Source of the DNA: Neobacillus sp. DY30
Lineage (GTDB): Bacteria; Bacillota; Bacilli; Bacillales; Cytobacillaceae
Reading direction: 5' to 3'
DNA length: 64,000 bases
Assembly: GCF_030123065.1 (NCBI RefSeq)
Contig: NZ_CP126093.1
Location: forward strand, 872,001-936,000
Part shown: positions 1-8,741 of the stretch, piece after piece
Layout of the letters: each line of letters begins with the position of its first letter
Position numbering within the stretch: the stretch's first letter is position 1
Notes under the pieces: model-generated
Databases searched by the model: none
Seen by the model: the letters and a program-made list of their open reading frames with translations, nothing else
Told to the model about the DNA's origin: nothing
Translations under genes and position numbers: made by a program

Positions 1-670
1 TAACCGCAACCGCATTTTCAATTTCTTCAGGTGTTAAAACGTTTTTAGCCCCGCCAGAACCATTTGTTTCAACTTTAATATCCACACCCATTTCAGCTGC
101 TTTTGCTTTTAGTGAATCCGCAGACATATACGTGTGGGCAATACCAGTAGGACATGCTGTTACAGCAACGATAAATTGTTTCTTGCCAGCCATAGATTGT
201 TCTTCTTCTTTGTCCTCTTTGTCATGAGAGTTAATAATCGTTAAGACCTCATCAGCACTATTAGCCTTTAAAAGCTGGTGGCGCACTTCTTCTTTTAATA
301 GAATTGTGGAAAGTCGAGAAAGTGCTTCTAAATGTGTATTGTTTGCTCCTTCTGTCGCTGCAATCATAAAGAACAGGTGAGCAGGCTGACCATCAAGAGA
401 TTCATAGTTTACACCAGCTTTTGATCTTCCGAATGCAATCGCAGCATGCTTAACAGCGTTTGTTTTTGCATGGGGGATGGCAATACCTTCACCAATTCCT
501 GTTGTACTTTGTTCTTCTCTTTTAATAATGGCCTTTTTATATTCCGTACGGTCACTTAACTTGCCTGCATTGTCTAAAACACTTACTAACTCTTCAATGG
601 CACCGGATTTTGTTGAACTTGTTAATGAAAGGTTAATCGTTTCTTTTGTTAATAGTTCTGTAATTCTCAT
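1..670 (-). CDS. fruA: PTS fructose transporter EIIA-EIIB part of FruA (3' end beyond window)
   Basis: N-terminal 223 codons of the fructose-specific PTS permease, which phosphorylates fructose to fructose-1-phosphate during uptake. An EIIA domain comes first, with the phospho-histidine in GIAIPHAK (about His67). An EIIB domain follows, with the phospho-cysteine in VTACPTGIAHT (about Cys173). The membrane EIIC domain would lie beyond the left edge. Three ATGs follow one another. The first (676) overlaps the fruK stop, but only the third (670) lies a good distance (7 nt) from the AGGAG ribosome site, so it is chosen. It is the last gene of a leftward fruR-fruK-fruA operon, the usual Bacillus order. 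Identification is firm; only the start is open. Confidence 0.93.
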   Translation of the reverse strand, partial: MRITELLTKETINLSLTSSTKSGAIEELVSVLDNAGKLSDRTEYKKAIIKREEQSTTGIGEGIAIPHAKTNAVKHAAIAFGRSKAGVNYESLDGQPAHLFFMIAATEGANNTHLEALSRLSTILLKEEVRHQLLKANSADEVLTIINSHDKEDKEEEQSMAGKKQFIVAVTACPTGIAHTYMSADSLKAKAAEMGVDIKVETNGSGGAKNVLTPEEIENAVAV

Positions 671-672
671 CA

Positions 673-1599
673 TCATTCTCCTCTTAGATTTGACTTTTCT
701 ACGATTACTTGAGGGAGCAAGCCTTCCATTTTATCACGTGTGCATAATCCGATTGAAAACGCAGTCGCACTGCCTGCAGCAACGCTAAAACGAAAAGCCT
801 CTTCTATCGATTTTGTTTTTTCATAGGTTGCAATAAATCCAGCTACCATGGAATCTCCTGCACCGACCGAGCTTTTTACATCACCTATCGGGCTGGTGGC
901 AATTAAGGCGATGTCCTTATTAATCAAGACAGCTCCTTTATCGGCAAGTGATACAATTACGTTTTGAGCACCTTGTTTGACAAGTTCTCTTCCATATGGA
1001 ATGACTTCTTCACACGAGTTGATTACCGTATTAAATAAGTCGCCTAGTTCATGGTGATTCGGCTTAATTAGGAAGGGGTTTAGTGGGAGTACCTTCTTAA
1101 GCAATTCACCTTCTGCGTCGACAACAAACTTTGTGCCATTTTCATTACATAGTTTCACAAGCTCTTCATACGTACTCGCAGGCATGGTAGATGGAATGCT
1201 GCCAGCTAGTACAAGGAAGTCTTCGTTTGTCAGTTCACGTATTTTTGCCTTTAATGCTTCAAAGTTTTCTGCTGTAATGTTTGGACCTTTAGCATTGATT
1301 TCTGTTTCTGTGTCAGACTTAAGTTTTACATTTATTCTTGTATCTTCATCGACTTTCACAAAGTCAGTGTTTATTCCTTTAGAAGTTAGGAATTTTTCAA
1401 TATATTCTCCGGTAAAACCGCCTAAAAATCCAAGAGCATGACTGTCAACATCTAATCTTTTTAATACTTGAGAAACATTAATTCCTTTTCCGCCTGGAAA
1501 CTTGGATTCATTTATTGTTCGGTTTAACCCACCGAGCGTGACCTTTTCTACTTCTACGATATAATCAAGCGATGGGTTTAACGTAACGGTATATATCAT
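673..1599 (-). CDS. fruK: 1-phosphofructokinase
   Basis: PfkB-family sugar kinase of 308 residues, the normal family length. It phosphorylates the fructose-1-phosphate made by FruA to fructose-1,6-bisphosphate. The N-terminus MIYTVTLNPSLDY and the FPGGKGINVS segment are typical of FruK/LacC kinases. The C-terminal SSVGAGDSMVAGF carries the GAGD anion hole and catalytic Asp. Its ATG overlaps the fruR stop (ATGA) and its own stop overlaps the first candidate start of fruA, so the three genes are translationally coupled. Cytoplasmic enzyme; the operon context leaves little doubt. Confidence 0.96.
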   Translation of the reverse strand: MIYTVTLNPSLDYIVEVEKVTLGGLNRTINESKFPGGKGINVSQVLKRLDVDSHALGFLGGFTGEYIEKFLTSKGINTDFVKVDEDTRINVKLKSDTETEINAKGPNITAENFEALKAKIRELTNEDFLVLAGSIPSTMPASTYEELVKLCNENGTKFVVDAEGELLKKVLPLNPFLIKPNHHELGDLFNTVINSCEEVIPYGRELVKQGAQNVIVSLADKGAVLINKDIALIATSPIGDVKSSVGAGDSMVAGFIATYEKTKSIEEAFRFSVAAGSATAFSIGLCTRDKMEGLLPQVIVEKSNLRGE

Positions 1600-2345
1600 G
1601 ATGTAACCACCTTAATTTTTGTTTTACTGTGATATTGTTCCTGCGTATCAGGGTCTAACTCATTTGTGATAATGGTAGCCAAATGTAAGTCCGCAATTTT
1701 CGCAAAAGCAATCTCTGAGAACTTTGATTCATCCGAAACCACAAATGCTTCACGTGATAGAGATATGGCTAATTTTTTGACCATTGCCTCTTCAGGGTCA
1801 GGGGTGGTATAGCCAAATTGTGAGTGAATTCCATTGACTCCCATAAAGCACTTGTCGAATCGATAATGTTCTAGACTATCTAATGCCCCGCGTCCAATTA
1901 AGGCTTTTGTTGATGGCTTCGCATATCCGCCTATTAAAAAAGTTTTGATATTTTTTTCTAGAAGTTCATTTACGTGTGTCAATCCGTTTGTTACGACCAC
2001 GATGTTTTCTGGAAGGAAAGGAATCATTTCGAAAATGGTGGAACCTGCGTCTAGATAAATGCAGTCTCCGTCTTCTACTAAGCTTCCAGCATATTGTGCA
2101 ATTTGACGTTTTGGTTGAAGGTTTTTGGAGGATTTCTCAATCATGCTTGGTTCCTGGAGCTTTCCTTGGAGCCTGGCAGCTCCCCCATGAACCCTTTTGA
2201 GATATTTACCTTGCTCCAACTGTATAAGATCTCTCCGAATTGTCGACTCAGAGGAATTGGTTAATTCCACAAGTTCTTGAAGTTTTACAGTATTTTTCAC
2301 TTTTAATGCTTCTAATATAATTTGATGGCGTTCTGTTTCTAACAT
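1596..2345 (-). CDS. fruR: DeoR-family fructose operon repressor
   Basis: DeoR-family regulator of 249 residues. The N-terminal winged HTH (about residues 1-60) has the family pattern SESTIRRDLIQLEQ followed by KRVHGGA. The C-terminal DeoRC sugar-phosphate sensor domain contains DGDCIYLDAGST and the conserved VVTNG. FruR proteins repress fruRKA and respond to fructose-1-phosphate. It is the first gene of the leftward operon, with the ribosome site AGGAGG about 9 nt before the ATG and a sigma-A promoter and cre-like site just upstream. The role is inferred from linkage to fruK and fruA. Confidence 0.94.
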   Translation of the reverse strand: MLETERHQIILEALKVKNTVKLQELVELTNSSESTIRRDLIQLEQGKYLKRVHGGAARLQGKLQEPSMIEKSSKNLQPKRQIAQYAGSLVEDGDCIYLDAGSTIFEMIPFLPENIVVVTNGLTHVNELLEKNIKTFLIGGYAKPSTKALIGRGALDSLEHYRFDKCFMGVNGIHSQFGYTTPDPEEAMVKKLAISLSREAFVVSDESKFSEIAFAKIADLHLATIITNELDPDTQEQYHSKTKIKVVTS

Positions 2346-2357
2346 CTTCGCCGCCTC

Positions 2358-2371
2358 CTAAAACGCTTTCA
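2358..2371 (-). promoter_or_regulatory. cre-like CcpA site in fruR leader
   Basis: Minus-strand TGAAAGCGTTTTAG matches the cre consensus (TGNAANCGNWNNCA) except at the last two positions. It lies about 9-22 nt downstream of the predicted start point, where CcpA would act as a roadblock. CcpA control of fructose genes is established in Bacillus; binding here is inferred. Confidence 0.5.
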
Positions 2372-2386
2372 TGTGTTTCTACCCTC

Positions 2387-2415
2387 ATTGTACAATTGAA
2401 AACAACAAAAATCAA
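2387..2415 (-). promoter_or_regulatory. sigma-A promoter of fruRKA
   Basis: Minus strand: TTGATT (2410-2415), 17-bp spacer, TACAAT (2387-2392). This is a good sigma-A promoter about 42 bases before the fruR ATG. No other equally good match was seen in the gap. Confidence 0.65.
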
Positions 2416-2460
2416 TCATAAAAATTCAAAAACATTTATTTCCGTTCAAAAGTAATCAAA

Positions 2461-2488
2461 TAAAAAAGGATGCGTCTTTCGCATCCTT
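2461..2488 (-). terminator. Leftward intrinsic terminator upstream of the fruR promoter
   Basis: A 9-bp stem (AAGGATGCG / CGCATCCTT, loop of 5) is followed on the minus strand by six T. No minus-strand gene lies between it and yggT. It would end leftward transcripts starting in 2490-2650, either antisense read-through or an unrecognised short RNA. Confidence 0.6.
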
Positions 2489-2656
2489 GTAATAGATAGT
2501 ATTTCCAAAATGTTTTTGATAATTTAATAAAATTGCACTTTTGAGAACTAATACATATTTAGTTAAAAAATATAGATATAATTGAAACCTTATTGAGTAT
2601 AATACGTATATGTACAGTAGCGGTATCGAAAAAATTTATAGATAGGAAGAATAAAT

Positions 2657-2941
2657 TTGGGCACAAATATTTTGGTAGTAGCAGATTATATCTATGATAT
2701 TTATTATTGGTTAATTTTGATTAATATTTTTGGTTCCTGGTTTCCGCAATTCCAAACTTCCAAAATTGGGTCGATGGTTGGCAGACTGGTTAACCCTTAC
2801 TTATCTATCTTTAGGAAGTTTATCCCGCCGCTAGGTATGATTGATTTTTCACCAATTGTTGCGATTTTTGCTTATAGCTTCATAGGAAGATTTGCTTTAG
2901 AGGGTCTTCGCCAGCTATTGATCATGCTTGGTGCATTTTAA
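2657..2941 (+). CDS. YggT family small membrane protein
   Basis: Protein of 94 residues with two membrane segments separated by a short conserved stretch: FGSWFPQFQ, then VNPYLSIFRKFIPPLGMIDFSP. This pattern marks the YggT/Ycf19 family, whose proteins often take part in cell-division or envelope processes; the biochemical role is unknown. It starts with TTG, supported by TAGGAAG 8 bases upstream. Unlike the common yggT beside the division genes, it is a single-gene unit here with a strong terminator directly behind it. Confidence 0.8.
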   Translation: MGTNILVVADYIYDIYYWLILINIFGSWFPQFQTSKIGSMVGRLVNPYLSIFRKFIPPLGMIDFSPIVAIFAYSFIGRFALEGLRQLLIMLGAF

Positions 2942-2959
2942 TTCAGAACGTTTTACATA

Positions 2960-3006
2960 TAGGGCTTTACTTACACTCTTGTAAGTAAAGCCCTATTGCT
3001 GTTTTT
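2960..3006 (+). terminator. Intrinsic terminator after yggT
   Basis: A perfect 15-bp stem (left arm 2960-2974, right arm 2981-2995) with a 6-base loop; TTGCTGTTTTT follows. Confidence 0.85.
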
Positions 3007-3104
3007 AAAAAATTTTTTCTTTTATATAAGACATGTTGAGAGTATCAATTAAATGGTAAATTGAGGTATTCTAGGGTTAGGCTGGAACAAAAGGGGGAGA
3101 GTAG

Positions 3105-3974
3105 ATGAATTCAGCGTTAATACTTGGGGGAACGCAATTTGTTGGGAAAAGGCTTGTTCAATTATTAATGGATGAGGGGGTCGAGGTTACGATTGCAACA
3201 AGAGGTCTGACGGCCGATGTCTTTGGTAATCAGATTTCTCGATTGATAATAAACCGTGAGGATGCCGGGTCTCTAGAAAAGGCTTTTGTGGATAAGCAAT
3301 GGGATGTTGTATTTGATCAAACCTGCTATTCCTCACAAGAAGCAATTGATACATTGAAAGCATTAAAAGGAAAGGTTCAAAAGTATATTTTTACATCGAG
3401 TCAGGCCGTCTATGATTTTGGAACCAATCATCTGGAAGAAAGTTTTAACCCACTTGATTACCGACCACTAGTAAAATCAAGAAAAGATTACATAGGGTAT
3501 GTTGGATATCAGGAAGCAAAACGAGCCGCCGAAGCCATCCTTTTTCAGAATGCTGACTTCCCAGTTGTTGCCGTAAGGTTCCCAATTATTATTGGAAAAG
3601 ATGATTATACGAATCGTTTACAATTCCATGTTGAGCATATAAAAGAAGGAAAATCGATGTTCATTGAACATCCTGCCTTTAGATATAGTTTTATTGACTC
3701 AGGTGAAGCGGCATCCTTTTTATTAAACATAGCGAAGTCTGACTACAATGGTCCTGTTAATCCAGGCTCTAAGGAAGATATCAGTTTGGGTGAATTAATA
3801 CAACTTATTGAGAATCTAATTGGCACGAAGTCCATTTTAAGTAAGGATGGCAGTCCTTCACCGTATAATTTTCCAGGATCATGGTCAGTCAATACCAATC
3901 TTGTTGAATCAATGGGATACCGTTTTACATCATTAGATAGTCTTTTAAAATCTTTAATAGGTCACTATTCATAG
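3105..3974 (+). CDS. NAD-dependent epimerase/dehydratase (extended SDR)
   Basis: Protein of 289 residues with an N-terminal Rossmann fold (ALILGGTQFVGKRLVQLL), the pattern of atypical extended SDRs in the NAD-dependent epimerase/dehydratase family. The active-site pair appears as YQEAK (about residues 140-145), after FTSSQAVYD. Substrate is unknown; relatives include isoflavone-reductase-like and mRNA-binding homologues. The start ATG follows GGGGGAGAG. The GNAT gene follows after 15 bp, so the two are probably co-transcribed. Confidence 0.8.
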   Translation: MNSALILGGTQFVGKRLVQLLMDEGVEVTIATRGLTADVFGNQISRLIINREDAGSLEKAFVDKQWDVVFDQTCYSSQEAIDTLKALKGKVQKYIFTSSQAVYDFGTNHLEESFNPLDYRPLVKSRKDYIGYVGYQEAKRAAEAILFQNADFPVVAVRFPIIIGKDDYTNRLQFHVEHIKEGKSMFIEHPAFRYSFIDSGEAASFLLNIAKSDYNGPVNPGSKEDISLGELIQLIENLIGTKSILSKDGSPSPYNFPGSWSVNTNLVESMGYRFTSLDSLLKSLIGHYS

Positions 3975-3989
3975 TTAAGGGGGAATACC

Positions 3990-4427
3990 ATGAATGTTCA
4001 GAAGGCTACAATAAATGAACTTAATGTTTTAACAGAGTTATTTGATTCTTATCGGGTGTTTTATAAGCAGGATTCTGATCTTGAAGGTGCCAGAACTTTC
4101 TTAAAAGAGAGATTACGAAACGAGGATTCAGTCGTTTTTATTGCCTATGATGAGCGTAATCCAGTTGGCTTTGTCCAGTTATATCCGACCTTTTCTTCGG
4201 TTAGTATGAAACGTTCATGGGTCCTAAACGATTTATATGTCAATTCGTCTGCCCGCAAGAAAGGTTTTGGGGAGAAGTTAATTAAAAAGGCCATTGAATT
4301 TGCTAAGGAAACAGATGCAAAAGGCGTGTCGTTAGAGACAGGTCATGATAATGTAACCGCACAGAGTTTGTATGAAAAAATCGGTTTTAAAAAGGAATCA
4401 AATTATTTTTATTATTTATCAATATAA
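3990..4427 (+). CDS. GNAT family N-acetyltransferase
   Basis: Protein of 145 residues with the GNAT fold: N-terminal beta-alpha region, LNDLYV strand (motif D/A junction), acetyl-CoA loop SARKKGFGEKLI (Q/RxxGxG/A type) and the C-terminal AQSLYEKIGFKKE. It transfers an acetyl group from acetyl-CoA to an unknown amine. It is clearly related to the GNAT at 7264-7713 (shared VGF-QLYP-FSS and VLNDL/LLNDF blocks), so the two are paralogues. Ribosome site AAGGGGGAA precedes the ATG. Confidence 0.88.
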   Translation: MNVQKATINELNVLTELFDSYRVFYKQDSDLEGARTFLKERLRNEDSVVFIAYDERNPVGFVQLYPTFSSVSMKRSWVLNDLYVNSSARKKGFGEKLIKKAIEFAKETDAKGVSLETGHDNVTAQSLYEKIGFKKESNYFYYLSI

Positions 4428-4507
4428 AGGATAGGTAGTAAATTTTAGGAAGTAACGCAAACTACTCCTAGAGGGAAATAAATCCATCAAAATAGGAGGC
4501 AGTTTCA

Positions 4508-4654
4508 ATGAATAGTAATGAAGAGAATACAACGATTATTTCTAATGATGCATTGCGCGGCAAACCTTACCTGGATATTGACCGTGTGATTACAGAAGGG
4601 AACCCGCATAGTTCCACTCATCATAAAAATGATCAGGGAAGTGCGGAAGAATAA
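4508..4654 (+). CDS. Small hydrophilic protein, function unknown
   Basis: An open frame of 48 residues starting MNSNEENTTIISNDAL and ending NDQGSAEE, with a strong ribosome site (AGGAGG, 8 bases before the ATG). It is acidic, has no membrane segment or signal, and contains the block LRGKPYLDIDRVI. The composition is coding-like and the ribosome site is excellent, so it is probably real. It sits alone between the GNAT gene and the T-box leader. No function is proposed. Confidence 0.6.
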   Translation: MNSNEENTTIISNDALRGKPYLDIDRVITEGNPHSSTHHKNDQGSAEE

Positions 4655-4659
4655 TTTAA

Positions 4660-4688
4660 TTGACTTTTAGGAATTATTGGAATAATAT
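4660..4688 (+). promoter_or_regulatory. Promoter of the T-box/metG transcript
   Basis: TTGACT (4660-4665), 17-bp spacer, TAATAT (4683-4688). It gives a start point near 4695, just before the T-box stem I. Confidence 0.6.
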
Positions 4689-4694
4689 ATTGTT

Positions 4695-5012
4695 AAATTA
4701 TAACAAATAAAGGCAAAGAAGAGAAAAAGTAGAATGACATGGTTTTTCCACAGAGAGCTTCGGCAGCTGAAAAGAAGCAAAAACACTCATTTGAACAATG
4801 GTCTCTGAGCTTCGTACTGAACATACTTTATTGTATTAGTAGGCTGCGACGAGTTTTGGCACTCGTTATCCATGTCACAGTATAAGAGTAGGTTTTGGCT
4901 GCTCCGTACTTGCTAAGGCAAATAGTGTGAGCTATTTGCGAAATAAGGTGGTATCACGTGGATTTTCAAACCTCGTCCTTAACTTTTACAGTTATGGGCG
5001 GGGTTTTTTTGT
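4695..5012 (+). promoter_or_regulatory. T-box riboswitch leader (methionine-type) with terminator
   Basis: A typical tRNA-sensing leader. It has the stem I AGAGAG block (4752-4757), the conserved AGTAG segment, and the T-box sequence AAGGTGGTATCACG (4945-4958) that pairs with the tRNA acceptor end. A G+C-rich terminator follows (CCTCGTCC 4971-4978 with GGGCGGGG 4996-5003, then seven T). The likely specifier is AUG at 4798-4800, preceded by GAAC and followed by G, matching methionine and the downstream synthetase. Uncharged tRNA-Met should favour the antiterminator and switch on metG. The specifier choice is by pattern, not by folding. Confidence 0.88.
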
Positions 5013-5042
5013 TTTTCAATAGAAAATAGGAGGTTTTGTCGG

Positions 5043-6677
5043 ATGGGTATTTTTATTGGAGGCGCTTGGGCTTATGCGAATGGTTCTTTGCATCTTGGTC
5101 ATATTTCAAGTTTGCTGCCAGGGGATATATTGGCAAGATATTATCGGTTGAAAGGGGATAAAGTACTTTATGTTTCGGGAAGTGATTGTAATGGAACACC
5201 TATAACAATTCGTGCCAGACAGGAAGGAGTAGCACCTCAAGTTATCACAGACCGATATCACGAAGAATTCCTGGATTGTTTCTTAAAATTAGGATTTTCA
5301 TACGATTGCTATACCCGAACGGATACCGAACATCACCACAAAGTGGTTCAGGAGATTTTTTTAGAGCTGCTTGATAAAGGTCATATTTATAAAAAGGAAA
5401 TTGAACAAACCTATTGTGAGGAATGCGCACAATTTTTGCCGGAACGATATGTAGAAGGAATTTGTCCAGTATGCAAAGAACCGTCTCGAGGGGATCAATG
5501 CGATCATTGTTCGACGATTTTAGAACCTCTAGAATTGTTGAATAGCAGGTGTAAACTATGCGGCAATCCGCCGACTGCTAGATTCACGGAGCACTTCTAT
5601 TTTGCCTTAAGCTCATTCCAAGGTCAGTTGGAGAACTATGTCCAATCAGCGGAAACGAACAAGCTTTGGCGGGAGAATGCTGTTTCGCTGACGAAGAGGT
5701 ATTTAAAGGAAGGTTTGCAGGATCGAGCGGTTTCACGGGATTTGCCTATTGGAGTGAGCGTGCCTGTCGCTGGCTATCAAGAAAAGAAAATCTATGTTTG
5801 GATTGAAGCTGTTTCGGGATATTATACTGCCAGCAAGCTTTGGGCGAAAGAAACTGGCAAGGATGACTCAGCGTTTTGGAATGGTTCCGCAGTATCTTAC
5901 TACGTTCACGGGAAGGATAATATTCCATTCCACTCTCTTATTTGGCCGGGGATATTAGCTGGACTTGAAAAGAATCCATTGCCTACACACATCGTTTCCA
6001 ATGAGTATCTGACCTTGGAAAAAAATAAATTATCTACCAGTAAGAACTGGGCAGTATGGGTTCCAGATATTTTAGAAAGGTATGACCCTGATTCCATTCG
6101 GTACTTTCTAACGATTAACGCACCAGAGAGCCGGGATGCTGATTTTTCCTGGAAGGAATTCATTTACAGCCATAACAGTGAGTTATTAGGGGCATATGGT
6201 AACTTTGTCAATCGAACGTTGAAATTTATTGAAAAGTCGTTTGATGGGTTTTTACCAGAAAAGACGATATCTTCTGCAATTCAGGATAAAGTAAAGGCTC
6301 TGTATGAGGAGACTGGACGCCTAATTGAAGAAGCATCCTTCAAACAGGGACTGGAAAAAGTATTTGAACAGGTTCGATTTTCTAATAAATACTTTGATGA
6401 AAAACAGCCATGGAAGCAAATCCGCGATAATGAAGATATTTGCAAGCAAACCCTAGCTGATTGCGTATATTTAATTGCTAATTTATCGCAAATTCTAACA
6501 CCGTTTCTGCCATTTTCAAGCGAGAAAGTTAAGCAGATGCTCCATATTTCAGAGACAAACTGGACACCATTTTTCGTTAAACCAATCGTTCTTACAAACG
6601 TTGAAACGTTATTTGAAAAAATCGACCCATCTCGAATTGAAGAAGAGCTCGAAAGGTTAAACCAACAAACTCATTAA
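5043..6677 (+). CDS. metG: Methionyl-tRNA synthetase (second-copy, two-knuckle type)
   Basis: Class I synthetase of 544 residues that charges tRNA-Met. The HIGH motif appears as HLGH (about residue 17) and the KMSKS motif as KLSTSK. The connective peptide holds two cysteine knuckles (CEEC...CPVC and CDHC...CKLC), the two-knuckle zinc arrangement of the E. coli/archaeal branch. The protein ends at the anticodon-binding helix bundle and lacks the C-terminal Trbp111-like tRNA-binding domain of many MetRS. T-box control and this architecture suggest an extra, inducible or inhibitor-tolerant copy rather than the housekeeping enzyme; that is inference. Ribosome site AGGAGG precedes the ATG. Confidence 0.93.
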   Translation: MGIFIGGAWAYANGSLHLGHISSLLPGDILARYYRLKGDKVLYVSGSDCNGTPITIRARQEGVAPQVITDRYHEEFLDCFLKLGFSYDCYTRTDTEHHHKVVQEIFLELLDKGHIYKKEIEQTYCEECAQFLPERYVEGICPVCKEPSRGDQCDHCSTILEPLELLNSRCKLCGNPPTARFTEHFYFALSSFQGQLENYVQSAETNKLWRENAVSLTKRYLKEGLQDRAVSRDLPIGVSVPVAGYQEKKIYVWIEAVSGYYTASKLWAKETGKDDSAFWNGSAVSYYVHGKDNIPFHSLIWPGILAGLEKNPLPTHIVSNEYLTLEKNKLSTSKNWAVWVPDILERYDPDSIRYFLTINAPESRDADFSWKEFIYSHNSELLGAYGNFVNRTLKFIEKSFDGFLPEKTISSAIQDKVKALYEETGRLIEEASFKQGLEKVFEQVRFSNKYFDEKQPWKQIRDNEDICKQTLADCVYLIANLSQILTPFLPFSSEKVKQMLHISETNWTPFFVKPIVLTNVETLFEKIDPSRIEEELERLNQQTH

Positions 6678-6760
6678 AATAGCTTAAATATTACCTATTT
6701 TAAAAAATTTAAGTAATATAGTAGGTATAGACTTATTGTAAAAGGAGGAGGGCGCACCCT

Positions 6761-7267
6761 ATGAAAATTAGACAGCTAAACTCATCGGATGCAGAAAAGT
6801 ACTGGGATCTTAGATTAGAAGCGTTACAGAAAGCTCCGGAAGCTTTCCTCACTAGTTATGAGGATGCGATAAAGAGAGAAAACCCGATGGCTCAGGTTAG
6901 AAGTAACTTTGCAACGGACGGAAATTACACTTTTGGGGCATTTGAAGGTGATGAGCTTATTGGGGTCGTAACACTCCTCCAAGAAAAAGCCGAGAAAATT
7001 CAGCACAGAGCAAACATCTTTGCGATGTACGTGACACCAACGAAACAAGGAGCAGGAGTTGGTAAAGCTTTGCTGACGGAGGCGATCAATAAAGCTAAAA
7101 CAATAGAAATTATTGAAAAAATTAATTTGTCAGTCGTTGCAAGTAATGAACCGGCAAAGAAATTGTATACAAAACTCGGCTTTAAAGTATATGGACTTGA
7201 AGAAAAAGCCATGAAAGTGAATGGAGTGTATTTGGACGATGAACATATGGTGCTGCATTTAAAATGA
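6761..7267 (+). CDS. GNAT family N-acetyltransferase
   Basis: Protein of 168 residues with a GNAT fold. The acetyl-CoA loop TKQGAGVGKALL follows the MYVTP strand, and the C-terminus has NEPAKKLYTKLGFKVYG. The N-terminal part (DLRLEALQKAPEAFLTSYE) is a pattern seen in GNATs of unknown substrate in Bacillus. AGGAGG precedes the ATG. Its stop overlaps the next GNAT start (ATGA), so the two are coupled. Confidence 0.88.
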   Translation: MKIRQLNSSDAEKYWDLRLEALQKAPEAFLTSYEDAIKRENPMAQVRSNFATDGNYTFGAFEGDELIGVVTLLQEKAEKIQHRANIFAMYVTPTKQGAGVGKALLTEAINKAKTIEIIEKINLSVVASNEPAKKLYTKLGFKVYGLEEKAMKVNGVYLDDEHMVLHLK

Positions 7268-7713
7268 GCGAAATTACAATAAGCCAAGCAGCCATACAGG
7301 ATTTATCAAAACTAGTGCCTATTTTTGACGACTACCGTGAGTATTTTAAACAGCAAAAAGACCCGGCACAGGTGGAACAGTTTCTATTTGAAAAATTTGA
7401 GCACTTAGAATCGGTGATTTTTATTGCGCAGGTTCAGGAGGAAGTGGTTGGATTTGCGCAGCTCTATCCTGTGTTTTCTTCCTTAACCCTTCAGCGTGTT
7501 TGGCTCTTAAACGATTTTTTCATTACAGAGAGAAATAGGGGCAGCGGCGTTGGAACACAGCTTTTTGAGAAGGTGAAGGAATTTACTCAGTTAACAAAGT
7601 CGAAAGGTATAGAACTTTCGGTCGAACATACCAATAAGAAGGCATGGGCTTTTTGGGAGAAACAAGGATTTAAAATGGATGAAGATTTTCGTTACTATTT
7701 TTATAAGTTATAA
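7264..7713 (+). CDS. GNAT family N-acetyltransferase
   Basis: Protein of 149 residues, GNAT fold, with acetyl-CoA loop RNRGSGVGTQLF and C-terminal AWAFWEKQGFKMDE. It is a paralogue of the enzyme at 3990-4427, with the same order of conserved blocks. The start overlaps the previous GNAT by 4 bases. The acceptor substrate is unknown. It is followed after 16 bp by the GST-like gene, so 6761-8731 may be one transcript. Confidence 0.88.
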   Translation: MSEITISQAAIQDLSKLVPIFDDYREYFKQQKDPAQVEQFLFEKFEHLESVIFIAQVQEEVVGFAQLYPVFSSLTLQRVWLLNDFFITERNRGSGVGTQLFEKVKEFTQLTKSKGIELSVEHTNKKAWAFWEKQGFKMDEDFRYYFYKL

Positions 7714-7729
7714 AAGAGGTGCATTTTAA

Positions 7730-8731
7730 ATGGTACAAAAAGAGCAGGGCAGTCTAGCCGCTGAAATAAGTGGGGACGGGTCGTTTAAACGGCAAAAAAA
7801 TAGATTTAATACACCATTTGGATTCGGTGAAGGCGAGCTTCCTGTAGAGGCAGGACGATATCGTCTATTGTGGTCAGCAGTCTGCCCGTGGGCACATCGC
7901 TCTGTGATTGTAAGAAGAATTCTTGGCTTAGAAGAAGTGATTAGTTTAGGTACGGCAAGCCCGATGCGTCCGAAACTTCCGCATGTAGACTGGGAATTTT
8001 CTTTAGATGAAGACGGGGTAGACCCCGTTTTAGGTATTCGCTATATGAGTGAAATTTATCAGAATACTGACCCTGATTACACTGGCAGGCCAACGGTACC
8101 TGTGATGGTGGATGTGAAAGAACAAAAGGTTGTGAACAATGATTATTTTAAACTAACAAACTATCTAGAAACTGTATGGTCGGCCTTTCATAAGGAAAAT
8201 GCCCCCGATTTATATCCGGAATCTTTACGGAGTGAGATGGATGCCTTAAACGAAGTTATTTTTCATGAAGTGAACAATGGGGTATATAAGTGTGGCTTTG
8301 CGCAGTCTCAGGAAGCTTATGAACAAGCATATGAAACGTTATTTGCAAGATTAGATGAATTAGAGGAACGTTTATCGAATCAGCGATTCTTATTTGGAGA
8401 TTATATTACTGACTCAGATGTACGGCTTTATGCTACATTAATTCGCTTCGATGCAGCTTATTATTCAGCATTTAAAACCAATCGTAACCGGATCGTTGAT
8501 TTCCCAAATCTTTGGGGCTATGTAAGAGATTTGTATCAAACACCTGGTTTTGGTGATACGACTGACTTTGACGCTATTAAGAGACACTATCATCTCTCGA
8601 ATCACATAGCAAGCAATGATCAAAAAGGTCATAATGGTATTTTGCCTAAAGGACCGGATTTATCAGGTCTTTATTCGGAACACAATCGTCAACATTTAAG
8701 CAAAAAGATAGAAAAATTCTTAATTGATTAG
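7730..8731 (+). CDS. Glutathionyl-hydroquinone reductase-like GST (Xi class)
   Basis: Protein of 333 residues of the Xi-class glutathione transferase family (YqjG/ECM4 type). The thioredoxin-like N-terminal half carries the catalytic cysteine in the hallmark CPWAHR. Further family blocks are RPTVPVMVD, IVNND-like VVNNDYF and the C-terminal helical domain with RFLFGDYITDSDVRLYATLIRFD. Known members reduce glutathionyl-hydroquinones. Bacilli normally use bacillithiol instead of glutathione, so the thiol partner here is uncertain. Confidence 0.88.
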   Translation: MVQKEQGSLAAEISGDGSFKRQKNRFNTPFGFGEGELPVEAGRYRLLWSAVCPWAHRSVIVRRILGLEEVISLGTASPMRPKLPHVDWEFSLDEDGVDPVLGIRYMSEIYQNTDPDYTGRPTVPVMVDVKEQKVVNNDYFKLTNYLETVWSAFHKENAPDLYPESLRSEMDALNEVIFHEVNNGVYKCGFAQSQEAYEQAYETLFARLDELEERLSNQRFLFGDYITDSDVRLYATLIRFDAAYYSAFKTNRNRIVDFPNLWGYVRDLYQTPGFGDTTDFDAIKRHYHLSNHIASNDQKGHNGILPKGPDLSGLYSEHNRQHLSKKIEKFLID

Positions 8732-8741
8732 GAGCGCAGCT

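Noticed and set aside
1133..1441. 102-residue rightward frame opposite fruK
   Set aside because: It is a shadow of fruK; composition and lack of a ribosome site do not support it.
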